Assembly: GCA_000435475.1 (NCBI GenBank)
Contig: FR896071.1
Location: forward strand, 55,941-70,677
Direction: 5' to 3'
Length of the DNA stretch: 14,737 nt
Source of the DNA: Cryptobacterium sp. CAG:338
GTDB lineage: Bacteria; Actinomycetota; Coriobacteriia; Coriobacteriales; Eggerthellaceae
Positions 13,219 through 14,737 of the stretch are shown piece after piece. The translations under genes were made by a program, and so were the position numbers. The first letter of the stretch is position 1; each line of letters opens with the position of its first letter. The notes under the pieces were generated by a model. That model did not search any database. It worked only from the letters and a program-made list of their open reading frames with translations, and was not told where the DNA came from.

Positions 13219-13291
13219 TTTCTGCACGAAAACCAAAGGAATACAAGCAGTCTCAACATAAAATTTAAACAAAGCAGGACGTTTTAAACGT
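13212..13291. repeat. Inverted TTTAAA-type repeats in the tRNA-Arg/rlmD divergent region
   Basis: GTTTAAATTT (13212-13221) and AAATTTAAAC (13261-13270) are exact 10-bp inverted copies 39 bases apart. ACGTTT-T-AAACGT (13279-13291) is a 13-base palindrome sharing the ACGTTT/AAACGT half with 13210-13215. A regulator site is possible, but low complexity weakens the case. Confidence 0.35.
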
Positions 13292-13383
13292 TTGCATCCC
13301 CAAAACAAAGTAAGATGCCTTATGCTTTATCAACTCAGCAACATACCACTAAAACGAAACAAGTAAAGAGAATGGCGGACCTT

Positions 13384-14715
13384 ATGACTACTTCCTTTCG
13401 TATAGCTATCGATTCATTGGCATACGGCCAGGCAGGCATTGGACGCACTCCAGAAGGAAAAGTAGTATTTGTCCCCAAAACAGCTCCAGGCGATCTTATC
13501 GAAGTTGAACTGACTCGAGAAACCTCTTCCTATAGTGAAGGAATCGCCACGTCAATCATAGAACCAAGCCCTTATCGCACAACGCCAGTCTGTCCTCACG
13601 CCAACACCTGCGGTGGCTGCCCCTGGATGCATATAACCTACCCAGCACAACTTGAAGCAAAACGTTCCAACGTTGTAAATCAACTCTCTCGTATCGGAGG
13701 ATTTAGCCGCGATGAAGCGGAAAATCTCGTCGGTCCATGCGTGCCTTCAAAACGAGAACTCGGCTATAGAAACAAATTAGAATTTTCTACAGGATATAAC
13801 CAACAAGGAAAGTTTGCTTTGGGCCTTCACGAGCACGGTGGAACTTTTATTCCAATCCCCAAGCAATGTCTACTCGGTGCTAAGGGAATAGAAAAAGCGC
13901 CAGGAGCCTTAAGAGGAGCCCTTGCCTATCTGCAAGGAAGCACTGACTTGGGCATCTTTCGCATCGGCATCCGTCGAAGCGTTCGAACTCAAGATACCGA
14001 AATTGCCCTCTGGACCAAACCGTGCGCTTTCCCTCGTAAAATCGTAGCGGATACCCTGCAAAGCGCTCTTAAATGCTCAAGTATTGTTCGCGTTATTGCC
14101 GATGCCGGAAAAGCACGCAAGGTAAAAAAGGTTGAAGCGCTCTTTGGAAAGGGAAGCTGGAGTGAAGAGGTTGACCATCAACGCTATCGCATCAGCGCAC
14201 CAAGCTTTTTTCAAGTTAACACCGCACAAGCAGAAAAAATGATTGATCTTGTACTTGGAGGGCTTGAAGTGAATGAACATTCCGTTGTTGCAGACCTTTA
14301 CTGTGGTGCTGGTACCTTCACGCTACCCCTCGCAAAGCGATGCGACTTCGTGTATGCCGTCGAATCGGCCGCCTCTTCCGTGCGTGATCTTCGACGCAAT
14401 ATCGAAGCGGCAAACCTCACCAATATAGAGGTTATCGGTGGCGATAGTGCTCGTGAGTTGCCCAGCCTTGGTGAACTTGATGCCCTTGTTGTTGACCCAC
14501 CTCGTGCTGGACTTGCAAAAGGGGTTACCCAAAGCATCGCTTCTACTGGCGCTAAACGAGTAGCATATGTAAGCTGTGACCCCGCCACATGGGCACGGGA
14601 TATAGCGCGCTTTAAAGCTGCAGGATACACCCTAACTCAGGCGACACCAGTTGATCTTTTCCCTCAAACCTATCACGTAGAAACAGTCAGCATTTTGCAG
14701 CTAACAAATGGATAA
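13384..14715 (+). CDS. rlmD: 23S rRNA (uracil-5-)-methyltransferase, RlmD/RumA type with TRAM domain
   Basis: The enzyme transfers a methyl group from S-adenosylmethionine to C5 of a uracil in 23S rRNA (E. coli RlmD: U1939). Starts at 13315, 13372 and 13384 are all possible and none has a good Shine-Dalgarno; 13384 (443 aa) fits best because the TRAM domain begins at once (FRIAIDSLAYGQAGIGR). In this numbering Cys70, Cys76, Cys79 and Cys162 (CPHANTCGGC and PKQC) should bind a [4Fe-4S] cluster. The SAM site is DLYCGAGTFTLPLA (304-317), VDPPRAGL (370-377) carries the base-binding Asp, YVSCDP (395-400) holds the nucleophile Cys398, and Glu433 in YHVETV is the expected base. It is the only plus-strand gene. 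Gram-positive homologues can be RlmCD (dual U747/U1939) or TrmFO-unrelated RumA-like enzymes, so the exact target is open. Confidence 0.9.
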   Translation: MTTSFRIAIDSLAYGQAGIGRTPEGKVVFVPKTAPGDLIEVELTRETSSYSEGIATSIIEPSPYRTTPVCPHANTCGGCPWMHITYPAQLEAKRSNVVNQLSRIGGFSRDEAENLVGPCVPSKRELGYRNKLEFSTGYNQQGKFALGLHEHGGTFIPIPKQCLLGAKGIEKAPGALRGALAYLQGSTDLGIFRIGIRRSVRTQDTEIALWTKPCAFPRKIVADTLQSALKCSSIVRVIADAGKARKVKKVEALFGKGSWSEEVDHQRYRISAPSFFQVNTAQAEKMIDLVLGGLEVNEHSVVADLYCGAGTFTLPLAKRCDFVYAVESAASSVRDLRRNIEAANLTNIEVIGGDSARELPSLGELDALVVDPPRAGLAKGVTQSIASTGAKRVAYVSCDPATWARDIARFKAAGYTLTQATPVDLFPQTYHVETVSILQLTNG

Positions 14716-14737
14716 TTCCTTCTAATTTAAATAGCGC

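Overview
The window is a chromosomal segment from a bacterium of mid-40s % GC (spot-counted). Gene content, CCA-encoded tRNAs and the look of the cyclophilin and the TPR/membrane protein suggest the class Coriobacteriia (Actinomycetota), perhaps near Eggerthellales. That placement rests on remembered family resemblance, not a search. Everything from 1 to 13177 is on the minus strand; only the rRNA methyltransferase at the right end is on the plus strand. No insertion sequence, phage gene, CRISPR array or rRNA is visible, and no stretch over 300 bases lacks a gene.

Reading along the minus strand from the right, a tRNA-Arg(CCG) with its own promoter stands divergent to an RlmD/RumA-type 23S rRNA uracil-5-methyltransferase. 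A cyclophilin-type peptidyl-prolyl isomerase follows with no terminator seen between it and the tRNA, then a TPR protein anchored by one membrane helix, then nucleoside diphosphate kinase (ndk). Next is the cell-elongation operon mreB-mreC-mreD-mrdA(PBP2)-rodA, tightly spaced and partly overlapping. It ends with a DUF697 protein and a strong intrinsic terminator. This operon encodes the Rod complex: MreB filaments inside, MreC/MreD scaffold, and the RodA glycosyltransferase with the PBP2 transpeptidase building lateral wall peptidoglycan.

After the terminator comes an insulated tRNA-Asp(GTC) unit with a consensus promoter, an A/T-tract UP-like element and a perfect-stem terminator. A HAD-IB phosphatase with tandem 18-19 bp repeats in its leader follows. 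Last is a two-gene unit: a large protein with an AAA+ fold outline but no usable Walker A, followed after three bases by an Rrf2-family regulator cut by the window edge.

Most of the window is well-known housekeeping. The parts that look under-described are the degenerate AAA+ protein coupled to the Rrf2 regulator, the DUF697 protein with a P-loop-less N-terminal domain as the last gene of the Rod operon, the extra N-terminal membrane segment of PBP2, and matching Ser/Asn/Asp-rich tails on MreC and PBP2.
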